Assembly (NCBI RefSeq): GCF_020283565.1
Contig: NC_060065.1
Coordinates: 32,228,409-32,292,408 of the forward strand
Source: Trifolium pratense
Lineage: Eukaryota; Streptophyta; Magnoliopsida; Fabales; Fabaceae
Direction: 5' to 3'
Length of the DNA stretch: 64,000 nucleotides
A model generated the notes under the pieces. That model was not told where the DNA came from and did not search any database. It saw only the letters and a list, made by a program, of their open reading frames with translations. Positions 53,400-64,000 of the stretch are shown here, piece after piece. Position 1 is the stretch's first letter. The number at the start of each line of letters is the position of its first letter. The translations under genes were made by a program, and so were the position numbers.

Positions 53400-56300
53400 C
53401 TATGGATTGATATTGCATTCTCGCAAATATGGATGATCATAGTTGACATATTTTGTCCAGTAACCTCGAAACTTGGGAATACTTATCTCCAACCATGGCT
53501 TCATGTTCCCATTGTAGTGCATAACAGCAGCCCGCTCAATATCTTTGTGGTTGACGTTGGGATTGTAGCCCAGACCCAACACGTGCCACGATCGGTTCAG
53601 TGGGAAAGTACGTTTCCAGAATGTTATGAGACCTGGTGGCAGTGTTCCTAGCTTCCACAGTTGTCTATCATGATTCTGGATATCAATATAAGTAGAAAAG
53701 ATATCAGTTCACAATCCAACCACGAAAGAAACAAAATATCAGAAATTCAGAGGAATGCAACAACAATTCTCGTAAATCATATTAGTAAAGTGAGTTATAT
53801 GTAGCACCGACACTACACATTGATGATGTGTTCGGTGTCTGACAGGTATCAGTGACGACATGTTAGTGTCAGTGTTGTGTCCGGTGTGTCTGACATGTGG
53901 TGTAAGTGTTTCATATCAATCATATGCGATGTAAAAAATAAACCAAAGTATGTATCGCTTACCAGATTCTGCCAGTTGTGATACACCTCTGTGATCTTTT
54001 GCCTCTTCCATTCGACTAAATCAAATACATTCATACCGTATGCCCACCCACAAGCATGTGGGTCAAAATTCTTTGCAATAAGAGGATTTGAAAAGTTGAG
54101 ATAGCGATCAAATCGGTGGAAACTTTCTCCACAAGTTTCTACAGCTCCATTTACGTTTCCTTTCAAGTCAACTGACCAAAGACCAGTCAGATCCTTCTGC
54201 ACAACTAAATCATCATCCAAGAACAGCACTTTGTTGAGCTTTGGAAAGACCTCGGGAAGGTAGAAACGGAGATGGTTCAAGATAGATAAATACTTTGGAT
54301 TCCGAAACTTTAGGTTTGAATCAGAAGTTGCTCGATGAGCCTTGAAATAATAATCTATCATAGCCGGGGAAGCCAACTGCTTAAGAACAGGGCTGTAACT
54401 TGCATTCAACCATGTGAATTCTTCAATGTTCTGAACTTGAATGGTTGCCTTGCCAGGTGGATTTACCAAAAACCACATACTCATTGCTGCATAATTGAGC
54501 CTATCGGTAACAATGTGGAAAACATGTTTTGATGCATCCTGAAAATTCATTGGAATAATATTACTATGAGCAAGTGATGTCATTAGGAAGTAAAAGCACC
54601 ATTGGTTTGTTGATTATTGAAGAGAGTTGTCGAATTACAAACAATTTACCTTAGCATTGAGAACTGTGGAGTTGACAACAACAGCTGTTGCCAATATATT
54701 GTCTGAAAAAATTGCATAATGGTATAGTTTTGGGTCTTCAAACTTCTCTTGATTAGCGAACTGTTGCTGAGAAGAATTCAACTTATAATACTCGGTTGTG
54801 AGGCGCAATGGAAGACAATGAAGACCTTTTGGCAGTGTTTTTGCCGTCAATTGTGTTAAGAACAAAGTCTGCTTCTTGAGCACATGTAGCTGCTCTTCCG
54901 TAGTATGAATCATAGCCCTGAGCTTCTTCACAACAGTAGCACAATCGGCTTGAACTTGCTTAGCTTTCAACAATGTTTGCTCCATTGCCTTCACCCTCTC
55001 TTTCGCACTGCCATTAGTACAAATATAGATTAAGACTGAACAAGTTGTAAATTAGTGAAAAAATTTGAGATATTTATTGTGTTTATATGAACCATAATAA
55101 CAGGTCGATTTGAAAACAGATAAATGCTTTTTTAAAAGTAACCTACTTCCTAGGTAAATCAGAATCTTTGGTTGCATCGCCGAGTGTTCGTGAAACTTCT
55201 TTCATCCTTAAACGAAGCTCCCGAGTGAGCTGAGGGTTGCTTTTAATCACTGGAAGGGAAAGATAGACCTTCGCTTGAATGAGTTGATCTTTTAGTTGTA
55301 GTACCCGAGCATCTGATGGCATTTGGTCATTTTGCTTGTTTGTCTCTGGTCTTTTCTTCTTTTTTCCACCAGAAGTTTCTGTTTCTTGTTGTTGCTCCAG
55401 CATGGTACCCTGAAAGAAGATTAATCAAATATGAAACGGAAACACCCCAAAATACTAATGAATGTTGATACGTACAATGATACGTTAGCAACATTTTTGT
55501 TCCCTTTCATTGATTGAAATTGGTAGTTAAAATAACTGTCAATGTCATTTGTTTCGATCCTTCTCATACTCAAACCAACATTTACAACACGACAAGAATA
55601 TTATTCATGAAAGCAAATAAGGAAAATTAAAATATATTGCATCCAATCAATTATTCTATGTCGTATCTGCACAGCACAAGATGGCACCCTACACAAATTT
55701 GTTTCGTGTCCTCTACAATAAAAGCAAAGTTGAGTCTTAAAGGATGTCTTTATCGTGAAGACTTCCGGAAAACACACGAGTCAACCCTTGAAAATAAATA
55801 AAACTATATTCAATAGCTGATGGACACGCCACCATAGACATACATGTGCATAACCGTTTTTCAGCCAATTATCGCCTATTTAAGACTTCCATAACAATGT
55901 AGCAGTTATTGATACAAACTGAACAAAGAAGCATGCATATAATATATCACATACCTTAATAAGTGGCTCTTGAGTAGAATCACGAGTCGATTTAGTGAGT
56001 TTCCCATCATTGTCATCAACATCAATAGCATCTTCCCCATTTGCATCGTTTTTCTCCGAGGTGCCATCACCGCCTTGATTTCCATGCTTAATTTCATCCG
56101 TCACAAGTTTGATAGTGTTATCCTTTTCAGTTTGATCTTCCTCAGTTGTCGTCGACAATACCCTCGCAGACACATGCTCCCTTGATTCCACCAATTGCAA
56201 ACCTAACTCAACATAACAATGATGTCCGAAATCAACAAAAACTCAACAAGCATGACCCTCAAAACCGAACAACAAAAGAAATCACAAACAAAAATACCTC

Positions 56301-56943
56301 GAGGCAAATTCCTTTTGTCAATTGAGTCCTCATTTGAAAACACAACTCCAATAGGTTCCTTAAGAACAGTTGAAGTTTCCTATTTATTACAAAAATAAGA
56401 TAAAATATTTCAGCAATAAATCAAAACTTATCACAAACTCCTAAAATATTTCAGAAACAAAATTTCCTAAAAACATATACATACAAATTTAGATATATAC
56501 CTGAGGAAGCAGATTCAAATGGCCAGAGTCTGCAGCATTGAAAGGCTGACACAAAATACAAAATAACAAGATTCAATAAAAAAATTCAAAGATCTCTCTA
56601 ACTATCACTAACTGCTACTTACACAAAACAAAAGAACCAAAGAATCTTTTAAGGGTAATAAATTAACTATTAATTAATTAATTAAACTAATAATCACTTA
56701 CAAAAACAGGAACATCTTCAATAAACTCTTCATTGGCTGCAAAAAAACACATTCAAAGAAACCAAAATCATAATGATAATCAAATTAAATACAAAAAACA
56801 AAGAAATTATTGAGAAAGAAAAGAAAGAAAAACTCACTTGTAGGTGGAGATTCAAAAGAACCAAGACGATCAGTGTAAAGAACAATAGGAGCAACAACAG
56901 TGATGCAAAGTAAGAACAAGACAATGTTTCTAACCCCCATCAT
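53400..56943 (-). CDS. GAUT4: Galacturonosyltransferase (GT8), GAUT4-like
   Basis: Nine exons (56838-56943, 56702-56736, 56501-56545, 56298-56379, 55955-56202, 55147-55409, 54650-55007, 53963-54538, 53400-53675) give 662 aa. The N terminus is a type II Golgi anchor (MMGVRNIVLFLLCITVVAPI). A variable acidic stem is followed by the conserved DARVLQLKDQLIQAKVYLSL region. The GT8 domain has VLFLDDDLVVQKDLTGLW (DxD metal/UDP site), CGESFHRFDRYLNFSNP, CGWAYGMNVFDL, HYNGNMKPWLEI and the terminal YLRECNINP. GAUT enzymes add galacturonic acid from UDP-GalA to homogalacturonan in pectin synthesis. All key motifs are intact and all splice phases agree. GAUT4 is the nearest family member I recall; GAUT3 is the alternative. 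Confidence 0.94.
53795..53925. repeat. Degenerate GTGTC/GACAC-rich repeat in the last GAUT intron
   Basis: Repeated GTGTC, GACAC and GGTGTC words (for example TGTTAGTGTCAGTGTTGTGT) resemble the stretch at about 5830-5965 in the PHL7-like leader intron. Probably copies of one old MITE. Confidence 0.4.
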
Positions 56944-57101
56944 TCAGATCCTATTTTTCTGTTATGTATCAGAAAACAAGAAGAAAAAATGAATCTTTTT
57001 GTTGTGGGTGTGTTTGGAATTGAGTTTAAAGTGCAAAGTTTTCAGCTTTGGATAAAAGGGTTATGGAAGATTGAATTGTTTCAGACAGTTACAATGAGTT
57101 T

Positions 57102-57103
<2 letters not shown>

Positions 57104-57156
<53 letters not shown>

Positions 57157-57268
57157 AATCAGCAATTTTTCTAAATGGGTTTGTGAATTTGATGTTGAAA
57201 ATTCACAAAAACGATGAGAAACAGAGAAAGAGAAGCAATTAACAGAGAGAGAGAGAGAGAGAGAGAGA
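57104..57268. repeat. Two (AG)n tracts upstream of the GAUT gene
   Basis: 57104-57151 and 57244-57268, CT in the gene sense, 160-325 bp before the ATG and probably in the 5' UTR. Confidence 0.88.
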
Positions 57269-57675
57269 TGTCTGTGTCTGTGTGTATGAATTTGTGAAAT
57301 CTGTGTTGTTTTTTTGTTTTGCTGTCACTATTTGCAAACGGAAACTTTTTGGGGTTAAAACGATTACAAAGAAGGAAACAATGAATTAATGACGCGTAAA
57401 ATAAAGAAAATTAGGAGATAAAAAGGGGAAATTTGATGTATAATATGGAAACAAATCTAGTTAATTTTGAGACTAAATAACTGAATTCATATGCTAGCAG
57501 TATACCAACAATATGTCTAAACACTTTTTTTTTCTTAATAAAGTTTTTAAGGTATTTTTTTTGTAAGAAGTTTTTAAAGGTATGGAGTACATAAGTTCCA
57601 GCTTTAAAATTGTTAGGCTGAATATTATTATTAGAATTTGAACCCCGATCGGGTGTGTGAGTTTATAATAATTTT

Positions 57676-57825
57676 TTTTTTCACTACTAGTATTCGGCTT
57701 ATTGAATCGTTTAATCTGATTTGGGAATCAGTTCTAACATCAAGTGGTTTCAGCCATCTTCTGATCACAGTTGTGGGGATCATCATTTGGTGTAACATTT
57801 TTTGTTGGTTTAGTTAATACATAAG
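57676..57825 (-). mobile_element. tRNA-derived SINE, family B, copy 4, degraded
   Basis: On the minus strand it keeps ATGATCCCCACAACTGTGAT, CACTTGATGTTAGAACTGAT and ATCAGATTAAACGATTC, aligning with copies 1-3. The 5' A-box region is eroded (AAACCAACAAAAAATG). No TSD could be seen. Confidence 0.65.
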
Positions 57826-58600
57826 AAAATATTTTACAAGAAAGAGAATTTTTTATTAGTCAAATTCTCTCAAATATGATTAGCTAATTTTTGATTGGTC
57901 AAATTCTCTATTGTTATGAATTCTTCTCTTTTTTGTATAATTTTTTTTTTTTTACTAAATAACAATGTTCTTTACCTATTTTCATCTCTTGTATTTTTTT
58001 CTCCCTAAATCTTTATCTCTTGTATACTTGTATTGTTGCTATTTTAACATAGGAATAAATTAAGAAGGTTATTTTTAGTAAAAAAAATAGTTAATTTTAT
58101 TTTATAGAAAATAGTTTCTTGGCCAAAAAAATAAATAGCTTTTTTTTTTACAATAAAATATAAAAAAAATAGTTAATTTTTTATGAACGCGGAAATTAAT
58201 TTATTTGGCAATGGCATGATATGAATAAAGGTTTGTTTGGGCTGGCCACTCTTACGCGCGTGATTGCCGCGTCTTTTACATTATTGTATATGATAGCTTT
58301 TTTTTCACTAATTTTAGAACCTTTTTCATTACAATATGGTTGATTATGTCATGTGTGTGGCTAATTTGATAAATGAAAAATGCTTAATGGCACGACAAAA
58401 TTGTCGTCACAAACGCACGACACTAAATTGCCAACTCATAATAATGCACATATGATTCATTAGCTCTCTTAATTTTAATTTCATTCAAAATACCAAATAT
58501 TGTTTGCCAGGCTGCAGAAATACCTTCTCATGAGTCATGATGTAAGTTATGATCCCTTTTATCTTTAAGGTCATGCTAACTAATGTTATGGAGATACTAG

Positions 58601-59111
58601 TTAAGAGATAAAAAGTAAATTTTTTGTAGATACAACAACTTTTTTGAAGGAGATAAAATCCGTTTCAAATTTTTTCTTAATGACCCACATATGAGATGTC
58701 ATGTTTTCAAGCCTACTCCTTTTTAATAAGCCACTTATTTCAATATGTAATATTTATCCCCTAAATTTTTTGTTTATGCTTTACTTATTTCAATATGTAA
58801 TATTTATCCCCTAAATTTGTCATACTATAATGATTTGACAAATATAATATCATGTAATTTTTTGTTGTTGTTTAATGTAATGTTTTCTTATTAACTATGC
58901 TTATCATTTTAATTACATTTTATCTTATATTTATTTATCTAACAAAATGCTTCATTTTTTTACAAAACATTAAATTGCCATTAAAATTTTAAACACTACT
59001 AAAAACAACCCCAATCAATAACCCCGACGAATCATAACGCGCGGAACGCGCGACCCGTGCGACAACACGGGTATGTTACTAGTTAAGAGATTAAAAAGTA
59101 AATTTTTTGTA
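58601..59111. repeat. Direct repeat pair either side of a Helitron-like end
   Basis: CTAGTTAAGAGATAAAAAGT followed by AAATTTTTTGTA occurs at about 58597-58628 and again, with one extra T, at 59079-59111. The spacing is 482 bp and the second copy starts exactly at the Helitron CTAG. Confidence 0.7.
59053..59082 (+). mobile_element. Helitron-like 3' terminus
   Basis: Perfect 7-bp hairpin ACCCGTG-CGACAA-CACGGGT, then six bases and CTAG (59079-59082) before T. The upstream CGCGCGGAACGCGCG is a second small palindrome. This is the classic Helitron 3' end. The 5' TC end was not located. Confidence 0.7.
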
Positions 59112-59589
59112 TTTGAAAATATTTTTTTTATAAGTTAATTTAAAGACTACACAAATTCTAAAACATTTATATTATTTTTGATTTCCTTAACGGTGTCTCA
59201 AGAGCCCTAGTTAATATTTTTCTTGTTTTTATTTTAATACAAAAATATATAGAAAAACATTATCGAATGAAAGAGTTGGTATGAATTATCCATTTCTTCA
59301 CCGAAAAGTAAAATCGTAAATCGAAACAATCTAAATCAAAAACTGCAAAAAATCGCATTTAGTTTGAACCGCACAGATTATTTTTCTTCTAAACCGCGTG
59401 TTTGATTTGCAGTTTTTATTTCAGAAAATCAAATCAAACCGCAATATTTAACTTAACTTGGTCGACTAGTAGCAATCAACTTATTACCTAGTCCAACATA
59501 GCAAGCCGAATCGTACGTATGCATTTTTGTCCCGCAGTTTGGATGACTTTTATGTTCAAAACCAAACCAATCTGCACCGCAACAACTCA

Positions 59590-59640
59590 TGGTTAAATTT
59601 TACTTACCTCACGGTCGAACTCTAAATTACTATCACACAT
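59590..59640 (+). repeat. SINE-like family D, 3' fragment
   Basis: TTTACTTACCTCACGGTCGA then ACTCTAAATTAC matches the 3' part of the copy at 41120-41295. Confidence 0.45.
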
Positions 59641-59842
59641 ACATTATTATCATAAAAAAAGAAGAAAAAAAAAAAAAAGCAAAGTGTGACTCTAACTATT
59701 AAAATATTTAATTTTAAAAAATATAAATAAAAATGGAATAAAATCACAACTAGCGCACATACATTATTATCAACATATGGATACATTTATGGTCGTGCAA
59801 TTTCAACGAATTGGCGGTCGTGCCATATAGCATGGCTGTTTG

Positions 59843-59868
59843 ATAAATAAATAAATAAATAAATAAAC
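59843..59868. repeat. (ATAA)n microsatellite
   Basis: About six ATAA units. Confidence 0.85.
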
Positions 59869-60017
59869 AAATTAATAAACAAAGTAATGTATGTACAGTG
59901 AAGATGAAGCCACTTATTTGTGCTTTCATTTTTTCAGCGATTCTTTTGAAACCAAAATGGGGTCAGGACATTAAGCATGAACAGAGTGAAGCGGTTCTTT
60001 AAAAGCTATGTATTATT

Positions 60018-60122
60018 GAAGGTGAAGCTGTTCTTGAGGCAATGCATCTGACCGCTAGTAAAGATTTTGAACGAGTTATCTTTAAAAGGGATTCACAAAT
60101 TTTCAGAGTGGTCTTACCACTT
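60018..60122 (+). pseudogene. RNase H-like domain fragment
   Basis: EGEAVLEAMHLTASKDFERV then IFKRDSQIFRVV matches the E..A..A and FE.DS core of the plant retroelement RNase H domain, as at 27727. A short upstream echo (GAAGCGGTTCTT at 59988) suggests a local duplication. No longer frame is present. Confidence 0.5.
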
Positions 60123-60956
60123 CGTCTATATAGATTATAGACCAAAAACAAAAACCTTTTGAACTATAAACAAACTTGCACATTCACGGGTCGGGTATGG
60201 TCGATTTTATTTAAACTCATTAATTGGGTTGAATTGAGTGTAAAATTCATATATTTATGTCAAATTCAAACCGACTCAACCTGATAATAACTGAGTTGAA
60301 TTGGATCACCGGATTGAACACCTCAACAACACCACTATGCATTTTAGTTTAAGAATAGGGAAGGGAATCAACAATTTCAGTAACTAAACCAAACAGTATC
60401 ATCAGTAGGTATCAAATGAAAAAGGTTTTATTTTACCAATGTAAATTAGTTTTGTACTTTTCCTTAATTTGTTGTTTTGTTTTTGTTTTATTTATCAGTA
60501 ACTTTAAAAGGAGTGAGAATCAAGTTTTTATACAGATGAATTTCAATGGACATTATAGTCACGTGAAATCAAAAATATGCTACTTTTTCGGAATTTCCTG
60601 CAGAAAATAATATATGAGGATTTTCTTGCGGATTTAAGGTATAAAAGGAATCTTGTTGAGAATTCAGAGTTTGAAGGAAAAATCTTGAAAATTTTCTGGA
60701 CAATACATATCAACGTTTTCGCAAATTGTTAGTTTGTTAGTATATTACAATGTTATGTTAATTTTTCTCCTTGTCAGAACTTATATTTTGAACTGAATTC
60801 GCACCTTAAGTAACGAGCGTTGTAAAAATGCGATTGTTCTATCACTCTCACTCACCTTTCCCTCACCCCATAATTATTTTTGAATAAAACACATCTCTAA
60901 CCTTTATCTAACTACCCGTTACTAACAAAATTTTAAAAATCATTTAATACTGTAAT

Positions 60957-61662
60957 CAGTGGCGGAACTGGAAAATAATTCTTGGGTGGGCCGCAAAAAA
61001 ATTATAATATTTAAATTAAATATAAAAATTATATTTCATACAAAAAATTAATTTAGAATAAATATAAATTTTACCATAAAATTAAATTTCATGCTCTAAA
61101 TAATATTCGACGTGTTCCAAATGACTTGAAAAATTATCAATGATTTATTTTAAATTAATATTTATATAAGTTGGATCATCAAAAAATTATATATTTTATT
61201 GCTTAAAAGATAATAATTATTTTTAATTGAAAATAGTTGTGTTTTTTTATAAAAGAAAAACAAAATTGTCTATTTTTTGTATTGATATATATACATGAAA
61301 ATTAACATTTTATGAAAAAATGTGTTTGGTTAAGTGGTTTGAGGAATTGTTTTGGTCTCAAACTCTCCATGGGTTTAAATTATGGGTATTAAACATGAAT
61401 TTTTTAAAAGAAAAGAAGAAAAGAAGAAAATGCAAAAAATGCAAAAAATATGGGAAGAGGGAGTTGAACACAGGACCTGTTGCCATAAAACCATGCCAGA
61501 GACCACTGGACCAAACTCCCAGTTTTATATATTTTTACCGCAACTAATATATATAGTAGATAGGTATAATTTTATAAACCTCCCAAGGGTATTTAAGTAA
61601 TTTCACATTTTTTGGGGGTGGGCCATGGCCCTCCCCAGCCCGCCCCCCTAGGTCCGCTGATG
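60957..61662. mobile_element. hAT-type element, 706 bp, 8-bp TSD
   Basis: The perfect 8-bp TSD ACTGTAAT is at 60949-60956 and 61663-61670. Ends are CAGTGGCGGAACTGG and, inverted, CATCAGCGGACCTAGG. GGGTGGGCC near the left end is mirrored by GGCCATGGCCCTCCCC near the right. No transposase. It contains two tRNA-like modules at about 61323-61385 (plus) and 61460-61525 (minus). Confidence 0.82.
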
Positions 61663-61887
61663 ACTGTAATGTCCATTGCTATCATATAGTAGAAGAAAAT
61701 TTGCATAAATATATTATTATATTTCGTCTTCAAGTCACGTTCAATGACTTTGATTAAAATAACATAACATTTGCTTACAAACCATATTGTGCTAATTCTT
61801 TATCCTTTACTCTTGTGTCTCTTACCCATGACAAAAGAAAAAATAAATAAAAAAGACTAACCTCATATGATCCTAATAATTATATAC

Positions 61888-62000
61888 TTCTTCCGTCCCA
61901 AAATATAAATAAAAAATAGTTCATAAACATTGATATGTTTAGTGTAAAATTTAAACCAAATATATTAATTTTTTTAATTTATTTTACTTATAATTAACTA
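61888..62000. repeat. Stowaway-like half element
   Basis: CTTCTTCCGTCCCAAAATAT, preceded by TA, is the characteristic left end. No matching right end was found nearby. Confidence 0.45.
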
Positions 62001-62515
62001 AAATAAAATGTTTAATATCCCTAATATATAGTGTGAGAGGTGTAGGACATAATTATACAGAAGGTTTAGAGAAGCAAAGAAAAAAGAGATATAATTTATA
62101 AACATAATTACACCACCGATCGAATGAATCTTGAACCACTGAAGTTGGTGAAATCTCAAGCATAAATGGCTATTTGGGTTGACTAAAAAAAGTGACTATT
62201 TGGGTGAGAGAAACACTCTTACAAAAATAATTATAAAGTTGCCACTTTCCTTCAACCATAAGTGACCCAAACGTTTCTATTTATTTTATAACTCACGACC
62301 AAATAGGAAAATAAAGAATTTTGTACCAATAAAATTAAAAGAGGTTTCATAAAAAAGAGCGCAAGTAAGGATACTTGTTACAAAATCAATACATCAAAGT
62401 TTCACCACTGATTAAGTGTAATTAATCTCAGTTGGAAAATTTATTAAGTTATATTCCATACACAAAAAGTCGTAGAATGAACTCATTGTTGTTTAGTAAT
62501 GGTCAAACCTATCAT

Positions 62516-62820
62516 GTTGTGTCAGATGTAGTTACATCTGTCCATATTAAGATGTAGTGACAAGTGTGTGAACATTTGTCTAGCTAAGTCAGTTAGTTAG
62601 TTAGTTAGGTAGTTACACATCCTGTTAGGTTGCTACTTAGAGAGTAAGATACAATGTATAGCTTATAAATATAGATGTATACTCTGGTTTTTGCATTAGA
62701 TCATTATCACTTCATTGTAATTCACAATTACTCTCAAATTAATAAAGAATTAATTTTTCTCTCTTCTCCTTCATCTCTCTCAAATCACAAAGTGGGTGTG
62801 TGTCTGGTTTTGCTTCAACA
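62516..62820 (+). repeat. Possible solo LTR
   Basis: It starts TGTTGTGTCAGATGTAG, has AGCTTATAAATATAG-like TATA sequence at about 62660 and a CT-rich stretch, and ends GCTTCAACA. It looks LTR-like, but no matching 5-bp TSD was found at these ends. Confidence 0.4.
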
Positions 62821-63925
62821 TTTGTTCCAACACCCATAATCAGCCGTTTTTTTAAGGAATTCAAAATTCTTACTACTTTGATCAATTCAATATTTGTTAA
62901 ACTCATTGGTATCTGGCTTTTGATTTTTTTGTTTGGCTTACAAACATATCACATATTATTCTCACTTTTTAATAGAAAATAGTGAATGTTTGTTTGATTG
63001 TACTATTTACAAAATGAAGGTTCTTTTGTTTTAAACGTAGATGGTAGCTCTATAATCAATTAATGTCATACGAACGTATGGCTTGATGTAAGATAGCAAA
63101 ATCGGACAATTCGTCCGATTTTGGTTTACCTTGTAATTAATATGTTTAAAGTAAGGCCGACCAATTTAAGTGATCGGATTTAAAATTTAACTCGTCCCAC
63201 CTAAAATAGCGGATAAACAGATTGGTCGATTTGTCACCCTACTTTGGTGACTAGATCCGTAAACAAAGTGACATTTCTATAATTAAACAGAAAATAAATA
63301 ATAAATTCTAAAAGCTCAGAAGCCAAACATGCCATAAGCAATCATTTTATTGAAGGATAAAAGTTTTGAGAAGCATCAAGTTGTTTATAGGTTACAAACA
63401 TCATCACAAGATTCACAACTATAGCAAGCAGCACTGAAATTTTTATAAAGTAACAAACGAATGGCTTTATTCTTTTTTTGGTACATCGAATGGCTTTATT
63501 CTAAGTGCAACAATCATTAAACCAAAAAATACTTATGTCATACCACTAAAAAAATTATGAGAAGAACTGTTAAGAAACAAACCAAATTGTTACTAGTAAT
63601 CTATAAGCATTTTCCACTCAAATCAAAAGACAATATATAGGGTTGCAAATTATTTTCAATGATTCATATTAATGTGCAAGTGTAACAACCTTTTGTGTGC
63701 TAGAATAGTCAAACATCACATTTAAATATAAACTTATAAATGTAGTTGCGTTAACTTTTTACAAAAAACTTTGTTGCTAATTTGCTTTTTTTTGTACAAG
63801 TTGCTAATGTACATTTATAAGTTTCGGTAGTTGCACGCAAAAGATGTTGGGTTGTTAAATAAAAAAAATAAAAAAATTGCATTCATTATACAACCTTTTT
63901 TTGTTAGCATGATAATTGTAGAAGT
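62821..63925. other. AT-rich intergenic DNA to near the window end
   Basis: No gene or clear element. Near 63100-63240 there are a few TCGGACAATTCGTCCGATTT-type palindromic words. Confidence 0.45.
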
Positions 63926-63927
63926 TT

Positions 63928-64000
63928 CTATTTCCATTAGCGTGACTAATGTCCGTCAGAGAACGTGCAGGGCACTCATACCGAATTTTCTCTTCCCAAG
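63928..64000 (-). repeat. SINE-like family C, cut by the window end
   Basis: CATTAGCGTGACTAATGTCC then GTCAGAGAACGTGCAGGGCA matches 40790-40860. The rest lies outside the window. Confidence 0.55.

Noticed and set aside
61320..61600. Two overlapping plus-strand ORFs of 72-75 aa
   Set aside because: Inside a hAT-type element and spanning a lysine-rich A-tract; no conserved protein.

Overview
This is a nuclear window from a flowering plant. It is AT-rich, has small GT-AG introns, and its nuclear gene families are typical of dicots. The repeat content (tRNA-derived SINEs, Tourist- and Stowaway-like MITEs, hAT and Mutator-like elements, and a short LTR element with an initiator-tRNA-Met-like primer site) looks like a papilionoid legume such as Medicago or Trifolium. 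That assignment comes from general resemblance and was not checked by any search. No bacterial operon, CRISPR array, rRNA gene or intact tRNA gene is visible.

Seven protein-coding genes can be built exon by exon with consistent splice phases. In order: (1) 1-1776, plus strand, the 3' part of an alpha/beta-hydrolase gene carrying an in-frame stop and a 1-base frame shift relative to its own downstream exons; (2) 2846-4784, minus, an intact MYB-CC (GARP) transcription factor very like Arabidopsis PHL7; (3) 16692-19152, plus, a six-exon DEAD-box RNA helicase like Arabidopsis RH36, with altered motifs I and Ia; (4) 21308-25223, minus, a second, more divergent MYB-CC factor; (5) 32317-35653, minus, a RING-H2 plus vWA-like protein of the WAV3 E3 ligase type, lacking the usual MIDAS signature; (6) 42938-44899, minus, a single-exon PLS-class PPR protein with E/E+ tail; (7) 53400-56943, minus, a nine-exon galacturonosyltransferase of the GAUT4 type. 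Genes 1/2 and 3/4 are convergent. Nothing suggests a shared pathway; this looks like ordinary collinear plant gene space.

Most of the rest is transposon sediment, much of it dated by intact target-site duplications (TSDs). I found four Mutator-like elements with 9-bp TSDs (7022-7994, 8212-9372, 10110-10522 and a 5.66-kb one at 45263-50920). There are three hAT-type elements with perfect 8-bp TSDs (14288-15161, 46988-47740, 60957-61662), the second nested in the large Mutator-like element. Two solo LTRs have 5-bp TSDs (15746-16005, 30393-30838), and a TRIM-like element (about 27861-28548) splits an RNase H relic. Four Tourist-like MITEs have TTA TSDs, three of them in introns of three different genes. 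Several Stowaway-like MITEs, at least four SINE-like families and two Helitron-type 3' ends complete the set.

The most unusual region is the large Mutator-like element at 45263-50920. It has long inverted arms, at least five tRNA-like modules with A- and B-box-like motifs, an internal array with a 316-bp higher-order period, a Helitron-like terminus and a nested hAT element that sits exactly inside one tRNA-like module. A second pattern is that sense-strand CT microsatellites recur at gene 5' ends, and in two genes the tract begins directly at an intron 5' splice site.
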